Shown in pieces: positions 35,598 through 43,248 of a stretch of DNA of 64,000 nucleotides. The notes under the pieces were generated by a model that ran no database searches, was not told the DNA's origin, and saw only the letters and a list, made by a program, of their open reading frames with translations. How positions within the stretch are numbered: position 1 is the stretch's first letter; the number at the start of each line of letters is the position of its first letter. Location: the NCBI RefSeq assembly GCF_026342405.1, contig NZ_JAPEMU010000001.1, forward strand, positions 1,798,001-1,862,000, read 5' to 3'. The position numbers and the translations under genes are program-made. The stretch comes from Kitasatospora sp. NBC_00240 (GTDB lineage Bacteria > Actinomycetota > Actinomycetes > Streptomycetales > Streptomycetaceae).

Positions 35598-36472
35598 CCG
35601 GCCACCCGCACCGTCGTGGTCGCGCCCCAGACCGCGAGGCTGAGGAAGAAGTCGCTGACGCTGATGATGACGATCGCGTTGCGCACCGAGCGGCCCACCG
35701 CGATGCCCACCCCGGCCGGGCCGCCGGTGGCCCGGTAGCCGTAGTAGCAGTGCGCCAGGATCACGATCACGCTGAAGACCAGCACCTTGAAGGTGGAGAG
35801 CAGCACGTCCACCGGCGACAGGAAGAGGTTGAAGTAGTGGTCGTAGGTGCCCGCCGACTGCCCGTTGACCAGCACCGTCACCGCCCGGGACGCCAGGTAC
35901 GAGCTGAGCAGGCCGACGCCGTACAGCGGGACGATCGCGGCGACCCCGGCGATGATCCTGGTGGTCACCAGGTAGGGCATGCTGCGCACGCCCATGCCCT
36001 CCAGGGCGTCGATCTCCTCGTTGATCCGCATCGCGCCGAGCTGCGCGGTGAAGCCGGCGCCGACGGTGGCGGACAGGGCGAGGCCGGCCACCAGCGGCGC
36101 GATCTCGCGGGTGTTGAAGTAGGCGGAGATGAATCCCGTGAAGGCGGTGGTGCCCAGTTCGTTCATCGCGGCGTAGCCCTGGAGCCCGACCACGGTGCCG
36201 GTGAACAGGGTCATGCCGATCATCACGCCGACCGTGCCGCCGATGACGCCGAGGCCGCCGCTGCCGAACGCCACCTCGGCGAGCAGGCGTTGCACCTCGA
36301 TGCGGTAGCGGCGCAGGGTGCGCGGGATCCACAGCACGGCGGCGAGGTGGAAGAGCAGGTGGTCGCCGCTCTCGTCGAGGAAGCCGAACCGGCGGCGCGA
36401 GCGGCGGCGCGCCGGCGGGGGGTCGCCCGGCGGAGCGCCGCCCGGGGCGGGGTTCTTGTCGAGCAGGGCCAC
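35594..36472 (-). CDS. YrbEB, Mce permease subunit
   Basis: A 292-residue MlaE-family permease. After a Pro/Arg-rich N-terminus it has five or six membrane helices, the GSGGLGVIGGTVGVMIGMTLFTG region, the conserved E-I-A-P-L loop and the INEEIDALEGMGV coupling helix that contacts the ATPase. Start GTG 36472 lies three bases past the first permease stop. The two YrbE proteins pair to form the inner-membrane channel of the Mce importer. Confidence 0.92.
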   Translation of the reverse strand: MALLDKNPAPGGAPPGDPPPARRRSRRRFGFLDESGDHLLFHLAAVLWIPRTLRRYRIEVQRLLAEVAFGSGGLGVIGGTVGVMIGMTLFTGTVVGLQGYAAMNELGTTAFTGFISAYFNTREIAPLVAGLALSATVGAGFTAQLGAMRINEEIDALEGMGVRSMPYLVTTRIIAGVAAIVPLYGVGLLSSYLASRAVTVLVNGQSAGTYDHYFNLFLSPVDVLLSTFKVLVFSVIVILAHCYYGYRATGGPAGVGIAVGRSVRNAIVIISVSDFFLSLAVWGATTTVRVAG

Positions 36473-36475
36473 CGG

Positions 36476-37255
36476 TCAGGCTCCCTTCGGCGGGACGATC
36501 TGCAGGTAGATCGCCGTGAGCACCATGTTCAGGAAGAACAGCAGCAGGAAGGTCACCACGACGGACTGGTTGACGGCGTCCCCGACGCCCTTCGGTCCGC
36601 CCCGCGGGTTCAGGCCGCGGTAGGCCGCGACGACACCGGCCACGAACCCGAAGACCAGCGCCTTGAACTCACCGATGTACAGGTCCGGCAGCTGGGCGAG
36701 CGCCGAGAAGCTCGCCAGGTAGGCGCCCGGAGTGCCGTGCTGCAGAACGACGTTGAAGAAGTAGCCGCCGAGGACGCCGACCACCGACACCAGCCCGTTG
36801 AGCAGGACGGCGACCAGCATGGTGGCCAGCACCCTCGGTACCACCAGGCGTTGGACGGGCGAGACGCCCATCACCGCCATCGCGTCCAGCTCCTCGCGGA
36901 TGGTGCGGGAGCCGAGGTCGGCGCAGATCGCCGCGCCGCCGGCGCCCGCGATGAGCAGGGCCACGATCAGCGGGCCGGCCTGCTGGACGACCGCCAGCAC
37001 GCTGGCCCCGCCGGTGAACGACTGGGCGCCCAACTGCTGGGTGAGCGAGCCGACCTGGAGGGCGATCACGGCGCCGAACGGGATCGAGACCAGGGCGGCG
37101 GGCAGGATCGTCACACTGGCGACGAACCAGAACTGCTCGACCAACTCCCTTACCTGGAAGGGCCGGCGGAAGACCTCCCGGACGGTGGTGGCGGCGAGCG
37201 CGAAGAGCAGGCCACTCTGCCGCAGCGGCCCGGCCAGCCGGGCGGCGGCGGTCAT
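36476..37255 (-). CDS. YrbEA, Mce permease subunit
   Basis: A 259-residue MlaE-family permease with five or six helices, the coupling helix IREELDAMAVMGV and the C-terminal GLNPRGGPKGVGDAVNQSVV motif that is standard for the family. ATG 37255 overlaps the ATPase stop by four bases, so expression of ATPase and permease is coupled. With its neighbour it would form the membrane core of the Mce transporter. Confidence 0.92.
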   Translation of the reverse strand: MTAAARLAGPLRQSGLLFALAATTVREVFRRPFQVRELVEQFWFVASVTILPAALVSIPFGAVIALQVGSLTQQLGAQSFTGGASVLAVVQQAGPLIVALLIAGAGGAAICADLGSRTIREELDAMAVMGVSPVQRLVVPRVLATMLVAVLLNGLVSVVGVLGGYFFNVVLQHGTPGAYLASFSALAQLPDLYIGEFKALVFGFVAGVVAAYRGLNPRGGPKGVGDAVNQSVVVTFLLLFFLNMVLTAIYLQIVPPKGA

Positions 37256-38232
37256 GCCCGCTCCCCCGGGCCGGGCGCCGCGGCGGCGCCGAGCGCGGCC
37301 CGGGCCTGGGCCGGCAGCTCGTCCCACAGCTCCCGGACCCTGGCCTGCCGCCGCCCGACGGCCGACCTGGCGGGCAGCCCGGGGGACGGTTCCAGCTGCG
37401 CCGGGAGCGGCCCGGGCGGGCCGGACAGCTGCGCACCGTAACGGAGTTCGCCGGCCAGGGTCGCCTCGTCCTTCTCCTCCGACATTCCGATCGGGCCCTC
37501 CCGGCGGCCGGTCAGGAACTGCCGGACGACGGGCTCCTCGCTGGTCAGCAGCACCTCCCGCGGGCCGAAGGCGACCAGCCCGCGGCGGAACAGCATGCCC
37601 ATGTTGTCCGGCACGGTGGCGGCGATGTCGAGGTTGTGGGTGACGATCAGCATCGTCGCGTCGGTCTGCGCATTGAGGTCGATGAGCAGCTGGGAGAGGT
37701 AGGAGGTGCGGACCGGGTCCAGACCGGAGTCCGGCTCGTCGCACAGGACGATCTGCGGGTCCAGTACCAACGCCCGTGCCAGTCCCGCACGTTTGCGCAT
37801 CCCGCCGGAGATCTCCCCGGGCAGTTTGCGTTCGGCGCCGAGCAGGCCGACCATCTCCATCCGCTCCATCACGATCCGGCGGATCCGCGCCTCCTTGGTG
37901 CGGGTGTGCTCCCGCAGCGGGAAGGCGATGTTGTCGAAGAGCGACATCGAGCCGAACAGGGCGCCGTCCTGGAACATCAGGCCGAAGAGCTTGCGGACTT
38001 CGTAGATGTCACGTTCGGGGCTGTTCACCATGTCGACTCCGTTGACCAGCACCCGGCCCCGTTCGGGCTTCAGCAGGCCGATCACGGACTTCAGGAACAC
38101 CGTCTTGCCGGTGCCGGACGGCCCGAGCAGCACACTGACCTCACCGGGCGGCAGTGTGAGCGAGACGTCCTGCCAGACGGTCTGGCGGCCGAACGACTTG
38201 GTCAGACCTTCGACGATCACTTCGATTCCCAT
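37252..38232 (-). CDS. MceG/MlaF-type ATPase
   Basis: A 326-residue ATPase that powers Mce lipid import. It shows Walker A GPSGTGKT (37-44), the signature ISGGMRKRAGLARAL typical of MlaF/MceG, Walker B VLCDEPDSGLD and switch His in VTHN. The C-terminal 90 residues extend beyond MlaF and are Pro/Ala-rich, as in other actinobacterial MceG. In Mycobacterium mceG is usually encoded far from the mce operons; here it heads the operon. ATG 38232 follows GGGAGGTG. Confidence 0.92.
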   Translation of the reverse strand: MGIEVIVEGLTKSFGRQTVWQDVSLTLPPGEVSVLLGPSGTGKTVFLKSVIGLLKPERGRVLVNGVDMVNSPERDIYEVRKLFGLMFQDGALFGSMSLFDNIAFPLREHTRTKEARIRRIVMERMEMVGLLGAERKLPGEISGGMRKRAGLARALVLDPQIVLCDEPDSGLDPVRTSYLSQLLIDLNAQTDATMLIVTHNLDIAATVPDNMGMLFRRGLVAFGPREVLLTSEEPVVRQFLTGRREGPIGMSEEKDEATLAGELRYGAQLSGPPGPLPAQLEPSPGLPARSAVGRRQARVRELWDELPAQARAALGAAAAPGPGERA

Positions 38233-38328
38233 GACACCTCCCGGGGGTGAGAGCGGCGGCTGGCGGCGGTGCGACGGTACGGACGAGAGAGGACGGCTGG
38301 CGGCGGGGCGGACGTGAGGGGACGGCGG

Positions 38329-40107
38329 TCAGCGGTGCGGCGGGGCGGGCATCTCGATCTCCGGCGTGCAGCCGTTCGGCTCGTCGCTGGTCGGGGTGCA
38401 GAGGGCGCCCTGGATGAAGTTCAGCGAGTTGCCGGCGCCCGAGACGGCCGCGGTGAACAGCGGGCTGAGGTCCTCGCCGCCGCTGCCGCAGCCGGTGAAC
38501 GGCGGGATGACCAGGTGGGCGGAGGAGAGCGGGCCGCCGGTCTGCACGGTGTAGTCCGGCTTGCCGTCGTCGGTGCTGATCCCGCTGTCCTGCCGGCCCT
38601 GGAGGGTGAGGTCGACCGGCGCGGCCGTGCGGCAGTTCGGGCCGACGTCGAGCGGCGTGCCGTTCACCCTGACGTCGTAGAGGGTCAGGTTCTGGTACCC
38701 GGCGGCGGTGGTGATCACCGGTTGGTCCCAGTCGCTGTTCCCGATCACCGTGAGGGTCAGCGGGGTGAGCGGGGTGAGCTTCATCCTCGCCGTGGTCGGC
38801 ATGAAGCCGTAGGTGAGGAAGGTGGCTTCGGCCGGCGGGAGTTCGAGCTCGCCGATGCCGTCCACCTCGACGTAGCCGGGGCTGCCGTCGTCCGTCCAGA
38901 GCATCACGATCCGCTTGTGCATGTCGACCCGGATCATCGCCGGGTCGCGGGTCGGGTCGTTGATCAGCGCCGCCCCGCCGAGCTTGCCTACATTGGCGTA
39001 GCCGACGGCGAACGCGCAGGCGGGCACCGGTTCGAAGGGGTCGGAGCCGGGCATCGGGAGCACGATCGCGCCCTCGGGCACCTTCGGCAGGCGGCGCGGG
39101 TCGAGATCACCCTGCGGGGCCGCCGGGCAGGCGCTCACCCCGGAGTGGACCGGGCCGCCGACCGTGATGGTGCCGCCCTGGGCGGATGCCTCCGCGCGGG
39201 GCGCCACCAGGGCGGAGGCGCCCGCCGAGGCGGACGCGGTGCCCGAGGGTGTGGGCGCGCCGGTCGGTGACGGGGCTCCGTCGGCCGGCCCGGTGGCGCT
39301 GGGCGAGGCGGGACCGCCGGCCGGGGCCGAGCCGGCCGGCCCGGGCGATCCGGTCGCGGAAGGGCTCGGCTGCACGGCCGCCGACACCGGCACGCTGCCC
39401 AACTCCGCTCGCTGGCCGGGCTTCTGTACGCAGTGCAGGGAGACCGGGGCCGGCTCGCCGGGGGTGGGCCCGGAAGCGGGGGCGGGCCCCAAGGCGGAGG
39501 CGGCCCCGGTGGCCGGGGCGGCGGGGGCGGCCGGGGCGGCGAGGGCGGCGGGGGCGGCGAGGGCCGTAGGGGAGGCGTGGGCCGCAGGGGAAGCGGCGGC
39601 TGCCGCCAAGGTGAGGTCGAGGTCGCCGGCCGTGAAGGTGACGTCCCCCGGTGCCGACACCGTGACGGGCGCGACCGCCCCGGTGAAGGCCAGGAGCAGC
39701 CCACCGTCGCCGGCGAGCGGGGCCGCCGCGGCAGCGAGCCCCGCCCAGTCCGCGTCGACCGCCGAACTCCCCTGCCGTACATGGGCGGTGATCCGGCCCA
39801 CCCCGCCGACCGCCGCCGTCCCGGCCGGCAGCAGGGCCGCCACCGCGGCCCGGTCCAGAGCGACCTCGGCGGTCAGCGCCCCCGGCTGGAGCGGCTTGCC
39901 GACCGCACCGGCGGCAGGGTACGCCTGCCCGAGGAGGACCCGGGCCTCCACCGGGCCCCGGGCGGACCCGCAGGTGTACCCGAGGTCCAGCCGGCCCGGC
40001 TGCCCGTCGGCCGACGAGGCCGCGGCCGGCAGCAGGCCGGCCAGCAGCACGGTGGTGGTGATCGCCGCCGGCCGCCAGGCTCGGCGTCGGACCACTGCTT
40101 CGCCCAT
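38329..40107 (-). CDS. secreted DUF6801-like protein heading the mce operon
   Basis: A 592-residue secreted protein starting at ATG 40107 after GAGGAG. Signal peptide to about residue 35. A DUF6801-like immunoglobulin-type domain (about 35-190) begins LDLGYTCGSARGPVEARVLLG. A Pro/Ser/Thr/Ala-rich linker of about 120 residues follows, then a second globular domain (about 310-590) with several cysteines and GTPLDVGPNCRTAAPVDLTLQG. Other secreted proteins of this type occur beside Streptomyces lipid-transport genes. It ends 96 bases before mceG and probably shares its transcript. An extracellular lipid-binding or capture role is inference. Confidence 0.75.
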   Translation of the reverse strand: MGEAVVRRRAWRPAAITTTVLLAGLLPAAASSADGQPGRLDLGYTCGSARGPVEARVLLGQAYPAAGAVGKPLQPGALTAEVALDRAAVAALLPAGTAAVGGVGRITAHVRQGSSAVDADWAGLAAAAAPLAGDGGLLLAFTGAVAPVTVSAPGDVTFTAGDLDLTLAAAAASPAAHASPTALAAPAALAAPAAPAAPATGAASALGPAPASGPTPGEPAPVSLHCVQKPGQRAELGSVPVSAAVQPSPSATGSPGPAGSAPAGGPASPSATGPADGAPSPTGAPTPSGTASASAGASALVAPRAEASAQGGTITVGGPVHSGVSACPAAPQGDLDPRRLPKVPEGAIVLPMPGSDPFEPVPACAFAVGYANVGKLGGAALINDPTRDPAMIRVDMHKRIVMLWTDDGSPGYVEVDGIGELELPPAEATFLTYGFMPTTARMKLTPLTPLTLTVIGNSDWDQPVITTAAGYQNLTLYDVRVNGTPLDVGPNCRTAAPVDLTLQGRQDSGISTDDGKPDYTVQTGGPLSSAHLVIPPFTGCGSGGEDLSPLFTAAVSGAGNSLNFIQGALCTPTSDEPNGCTPEIEMPAPPHR

Positions 40108-40456
40108 CGCGGTACTCCTCGGACTGGTCGGTGGAGCCGGTTCGGCGCACGGCGGCAGGAACTTCTCGGACGAACTGGAGCGACAGCGGCGACAGCGGCG
40201 ACAGGGGGAACGGGAACGGGAACAGGAACAGGAACAGGCGGAACGGGAACAACCGGAATTGCGGCGTACTGCGGCGCGGACGAGCCGCCGTACAGGCGTG
40301 GCACGGTACAACCGCGTACGGAACGGGGCACACGGCAAAGGGAACGCGGCTGAACGGGGAACGCGGCCGAGCGGGCAACAGGAATCACATGAACTGCAGC
40401 GGCCGCACACGTCGCACGGCCACGGAATCCGACCTTGGACTTCCTGGGCGAACTGG

Positions 40457-40486
40457 ACACTACGGCCCGGTAACAAGCAGCGACAA
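40457..40486 (-). promoter_or_regulatory. promoter candidate for the mce operon
   Basis: On the minus strand TTGTCG (40486-40481) and TAGTGT (40462-40457) are 18 bases apart, matching the streptomycete vegetative pattern. It would give a leader of about 340 bases before the secreted DUF6801-like gene. Confidence 0.35.
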
Positions 40487-40533
40487 GTGATCGAACCTGG
40501 GAAGATTGCACAACTTCGCCGCAGCCGGATTTC

Positions 40534-40574
40534 TTGTCACCGATTGACAAAGCGCCGGCGGAGGATTGTCCTCC
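40534..40574. promoter_or_regulatory. two inverted repeats upstream of mce promoter candidate
   Basis: TTGTCA-N5-TGACAA (40534-40550) is a perfect 6-5-6 inverted repeat, and GGAGGA-TTG-TCCTCC (40560-40574) is a perfect 6-3-6 one. They lie 48-90 bases upstream of the candidate -35 element and could be regulator sites for the mce operon. Confidence 0.35.
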
Positions 40575-40590
40575 GATGAGCATTCACGGC

Positions 40591-40657
40591 CCCCGGCGGC
40601 CGGAGGGCCGCCGGGGCCGCGCGGGACGGCCCGGGCCCGGCAGGACGGCGGGCCCGG
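40591..40657 (-). terminator. hairpins after the secreted beta-rich protein gene
   Basis: A perfect 11-bp stem (CCCCGGCGGCC/GGCCGCCGGGG, 40591-40616) and an 8-bp stem (CCGGGCCC/GGGCCCGG, 40631-40657) directly follow the stop of the gene at 40667 and probably end its transcript. Confidence 0.6.
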
Positions 40658-40666
40658 ACCCCCGGG

Positions 40667-41290
40667 TCAGGGCGAGGTGATGGTCTGCGAGGCGGCCAGC
40701 ACGTACGCCGCGTTGTAGGTGGCCGCGTCGCCGTTGTTGATCAGCCCCAGGCAGGTGCCCGAGACGTTGTAGGCGTGCAGGTCGCCGCCGCTGAGCGTGA
40801 GGGTGTGCACGGAGTTGCTGTAGGAGCCGGTGAGGGTGGCCGAGCTGGTGCTGGTCGGGCCGTAGAAGTCGGCGGTGCAGCCGGCCCCGCTGATGTGCGC
40901 CTTGACGCCGGTGAGGGTGCCGGTGGTGACGCCCGTGCCGCTGTTGTAGGAGACCGCGTTGAGGCTCCAGGGCAGGCCCTGCGGGGTGACGGTGAAGGTG
41001 ATGCCGAGCGGGCCGGAGCAGCTGACCCAGCCGACCGAGGTGATGGAGGAGATTCCGGTGCCGGACAGGCCGGTGCCGCTCTGCAGGGTGCCGGCCGCGC
41101 TGGACGAGGTGCAGGTCAGCTTGGTGCCGGTCTTGGTGTCGGTGAGCTTCGGGGAGGTCGCCTTGGCCGTCCAGGCGCCGCCGGGGGTGACGGTCCAGGT
41201 GGGTGCGGCGTAGGCGGGGGCGGCGGCGAGGCCCGCGGCTGCGGCGAATGCCGCGGCGACTACCATGCCGCTTGCGGTGAACTTGCGCAC
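40667..41290 (-). CDS. small secreted beta-rich protein
   Basis: A 207-residue secreted protein starting at GTG 41290 with AAAGGA eight bases upstream. Signal peptide of about 28 residues (AAAPAYA). The mature part is rich in Thr, Ser and Gly with four spaced cysteines (LTCTSS, WVSCSG, GCTADF, GTCLGL) and alternating short strands, which suggests a beta-sandwich. I recognise no enzymatic motif. It sits between the PucR-type regulator and the mce operon on the mce strand, so it may serve lipid capture with the DUF6801-like protein. This is positional inference. Confidence 0.75.
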   Translation of the reverse strand: MRKFTASGMVVAAAFAAAAGLAAAPAYAAPTWTVTPGGAWTAKATSPKLTDTKTGTKLTCTSSSAAGTLQSGTGLSGTGISSITSVGWVSCSGPLGITFTVTPQGLPWSLNAVSYNSGTGVTTGTLTGVKAHISGAGCTADFYGPTSTSSATLTGSYSNSVHTLTLSGGDLHAYNVSGTCLGLINNGDAATYNAAYVLAASQTITSP

Positions 41291-41834
41291 GGTTGATCCT
41301 TTCGGGGAGGGGTGGAATACCCGATAAACCGGGCCCAGGGTGCCTGGAGTTCGGAATTCGGCTGCTCCCGATTCCACTCGGCCGCCCTGTTGAACGGGGA
41401 CGTTACGCATGGGTAACCGGGCCGTGCAACATGCCTGTCACAGATTCCTCCGGCGAACTTACCGGCGGGTATTCCCTTGTCACGAAAGCAGCAAAGAAGG
41501 CCGCCCGGTTATAACGAAGCGAGCGACCCGGACGGGAATCCGAAAACCGGCCGGTCGGCCGAATAAGGCACCCCTGGAGGCCGCCGGCGGCCCGCGGCCG
41601 TCCGGAAGTGAGGTTTCTGTGTCCGGGGTGCTGCGCTCCGTGTGCGCCGTGGTCTATGTTGCACGCAGCCGCGATGAGTTGTACGCGACCCGCTACCGCC
41701 CGGCCGGCCCGCTCCCCACCAGCGCGCCGGGGCCGGGTAATTGACCGAACCTCCGCTCCCCCGCAGCCGCCACGGGCCCGCCGGCGGGCCCGCGACGGCC
41801 ACGAGGGGACGGAGAGCTCAGGGGGTAAACAGGT
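41291..41834. other. divergent control region between secreted protein and PucR gene
   Basis: This 544-base region contains no supported gene. Its left part has a promoter candidate and an overlapping inverted repeat for the minus-strand gene. Around 41440-41515 it is comparatively AT-rich. I see no convincing promoter for the regulator gene, though its ribosome-binding site AGGGGG (about 41819-41825) is clear. Confidence 0.45.
41400..41429 (-). promoter_or_regulatory. promoter candidate with overlapping operator-like repeat
   Basis: On the minus strand TTGCAC (41429-41424) and TAACGT (41405-41400) are 18 bases apart. The inverted repeat GTTAC-N6-GTAAC (41402-41417) covers the -10 element, the position expected for a repressor site. 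The start would give a leader of about 100 bases for the beta-rich secreted protein. Confidence 0.4.
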
Positions 41835-43046
41835 ATGGCCGTAGCCAGGCAGCTGACGGAGCGCGGCGAGCCGATGGGACCGATGCCGCGCGAGTTGGCC
41901 ATGATCATGCGCCCCGAACTCCCAGGCCTGCTCAAGGAGATGGCGAGCGAGATCGTGGCGGCGATCCCGGAGTACAAGCCGCTGATGGAGGGCCCGAACG
42001 CGCGGGTGATCCGGCTCGGCATCGAGCAGAACATCGCGGCCTTCGTCGACCAGATCGCCGTCCCCACCGCCACCACGGTGCTGCGGGACGACATCTGCCG
42101 CCGCTTCGGCCGTTTCGAGGCCTACGAGGGCCGCAGCCTGGACATGCTGCAGGAGGCCTACCGGATCGGCTGCCAGACCGCGCTGCGCCGGGCCAGGACG
42201 CTGGGCAAGCGCTACAACCTCTCCGCCACCGTGATGCTGTCCTTCGCCGACGCGCTCTTCGCCTACATGGGCGACCTCGCCGCGCTCTCCCGCGAGGGCT
42301 ACCTGCAGGCCATGGCCGAACTCGGCGAGGAGCCGGACAACCGGCGCCGGCAGCTGCTGCGACGAATCCTCACCGGCTCCTCGGTGGCCCGCAACGCCCT
42401 GGTCGAGCTGGCCGAGCACGCGGCCTGGCCGTTACCCGCGGAGGTCACCATGGTCGCGGTGGACGCCGGCACGCCGCCGCCGACCGGCCTGCTCGACAAG
42501 GACGTCCTGCTCGACCTGGCCGTCCCCGAACCGCACCTGCTGGTCCCCGGGCCACTCACCCCGCAGCGGCGGGCAGCGCTCGACCGGGCACTGGAGGGCT
42601 GCCGGGCGGCCTACGGGCTCACCACCCCGCTGGCCGAGGCCGCGGACTCGCTGCGCTGGGCCCGGCACGCCCTCGCCCTGGCCTCGGCCGGCATCGTCGA
42701 CGGCGGACCGGTGGTGTCCTGCGAGGACCACCTGCTCCCGCTCTGGCTGCTCCGGGACCCGGCCCTGGTCGCCCAGTTGGCGAAGAAGTACCTCGGCCCG
42801 CTGGCCGCGCTCACCCCGGCCCAGCGCAGCCGGCTGGTCGACACCCTGCTGACCTGGCTCACCACCCGGGGCACGGCCGCCGAGATGGCCCGGCTGCTGG
42901 GTGTCCACCCGCAGACGGTCCGCTACCGGATGCGGATCCTCGACCGCGCCTTCGGTCAGCAACTCGCCGACCCCGACGACCGGTTCGCGACCGAGGTGGC
43001 ACTGCGGGCGCTGGCCGTCCAGCGCCGCGGGCAGTCCGACGGCTGA
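41835..43046 (+). CDS. PucR/CdaR-type transcriptional regulator with TTA codon
   Basis: A 403-residue regulator. The N-terminal 160 residues are helical and of the type often found in PucR-family regulators. A central GGDEF-like/CdaR segment follows, and the C-terminal HTH (about residues 355-390: TAAEMARLLGVHPQTVRYRMRILDRAFG) is typical of PucR. Leu200 is encoded by TTA (42432-42434), the rare codon that needs the bldA tRNA in Streptomyces, so translation is probably delayed to development. It is divergent from the mce-side genes and is their likely regulator. AGGGGG lies eight bases before ATG 41835. Confidence 0.87.
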   Translation: MAVARQLTERGEPMGPMPRELAMIMRPELPGLLKEMASEIVAAIPEYKPLMEGPNARVIRLGIEQNIAAFVDQIAVPTATTVLRDDICRRFGRFEAYEGRSLDMLQEAYRIGCQTALRRARTLGKRYNLSATVMLSFADALFAYMGDLAALSREGYLQAMAELGEEPDNRRRQLLRRILTGSSVARNALVELAEHAAWPLPAEVTMVAVDAGTPPPTGLLDKDVLLDLAVPEPHLLVPGPLTPQRRAALDRALEGCRAAYGLTTPLAEAADSLRWARHALALASAGIVDGGPVVSCEDHLLPLWLLRDPALVAQLAKKYLGPLAALTPAQRSRLVDTLLTWLTTRGTAAEMARLLGVHPQTVRYRMRILDRAFGQQLADPDDRFATEVALRALAVQRRGQSDG

Positions 43047-43248
43047 GGCCGGACGGCCTGATGCGTCGCGGTTCCGCGGCCCCCGGGCAACCGGGTACAC
43101 CGCGTGGACCGCTCGGCCCGGGACGGACCGTCGGCGCAACATCTCGGACGGAACCGGCCGGTGCCGGCGGGGCCCGTACATCCTGGCCCGCCGGCACCTG
43201 CCGTCCGGCGTACGGTCCGCCGTGCGGTCAGGCGGTCCCCCCGTGCGG

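Larger units (their letters stand above)
40108..40666. other. long leader of the mce operon with repeats and hairpins
   Basis: This 559-base region holds no supported gene. Near the start of the secreted-protein gene, 40178-40206 has AGCGGCGAC repeats and 40206-40250 has hexamers of the GGAACG/GGAACA type, which gives a pyrimidine-rich tract in the mRNA. Between 40260 and 40580 base composition is less GC-rich, with a promoter candidate and two inverted repeats, annotated separately. The part from 40590 on is the terminator of the neighbouring gene. Confidence 0.5.
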
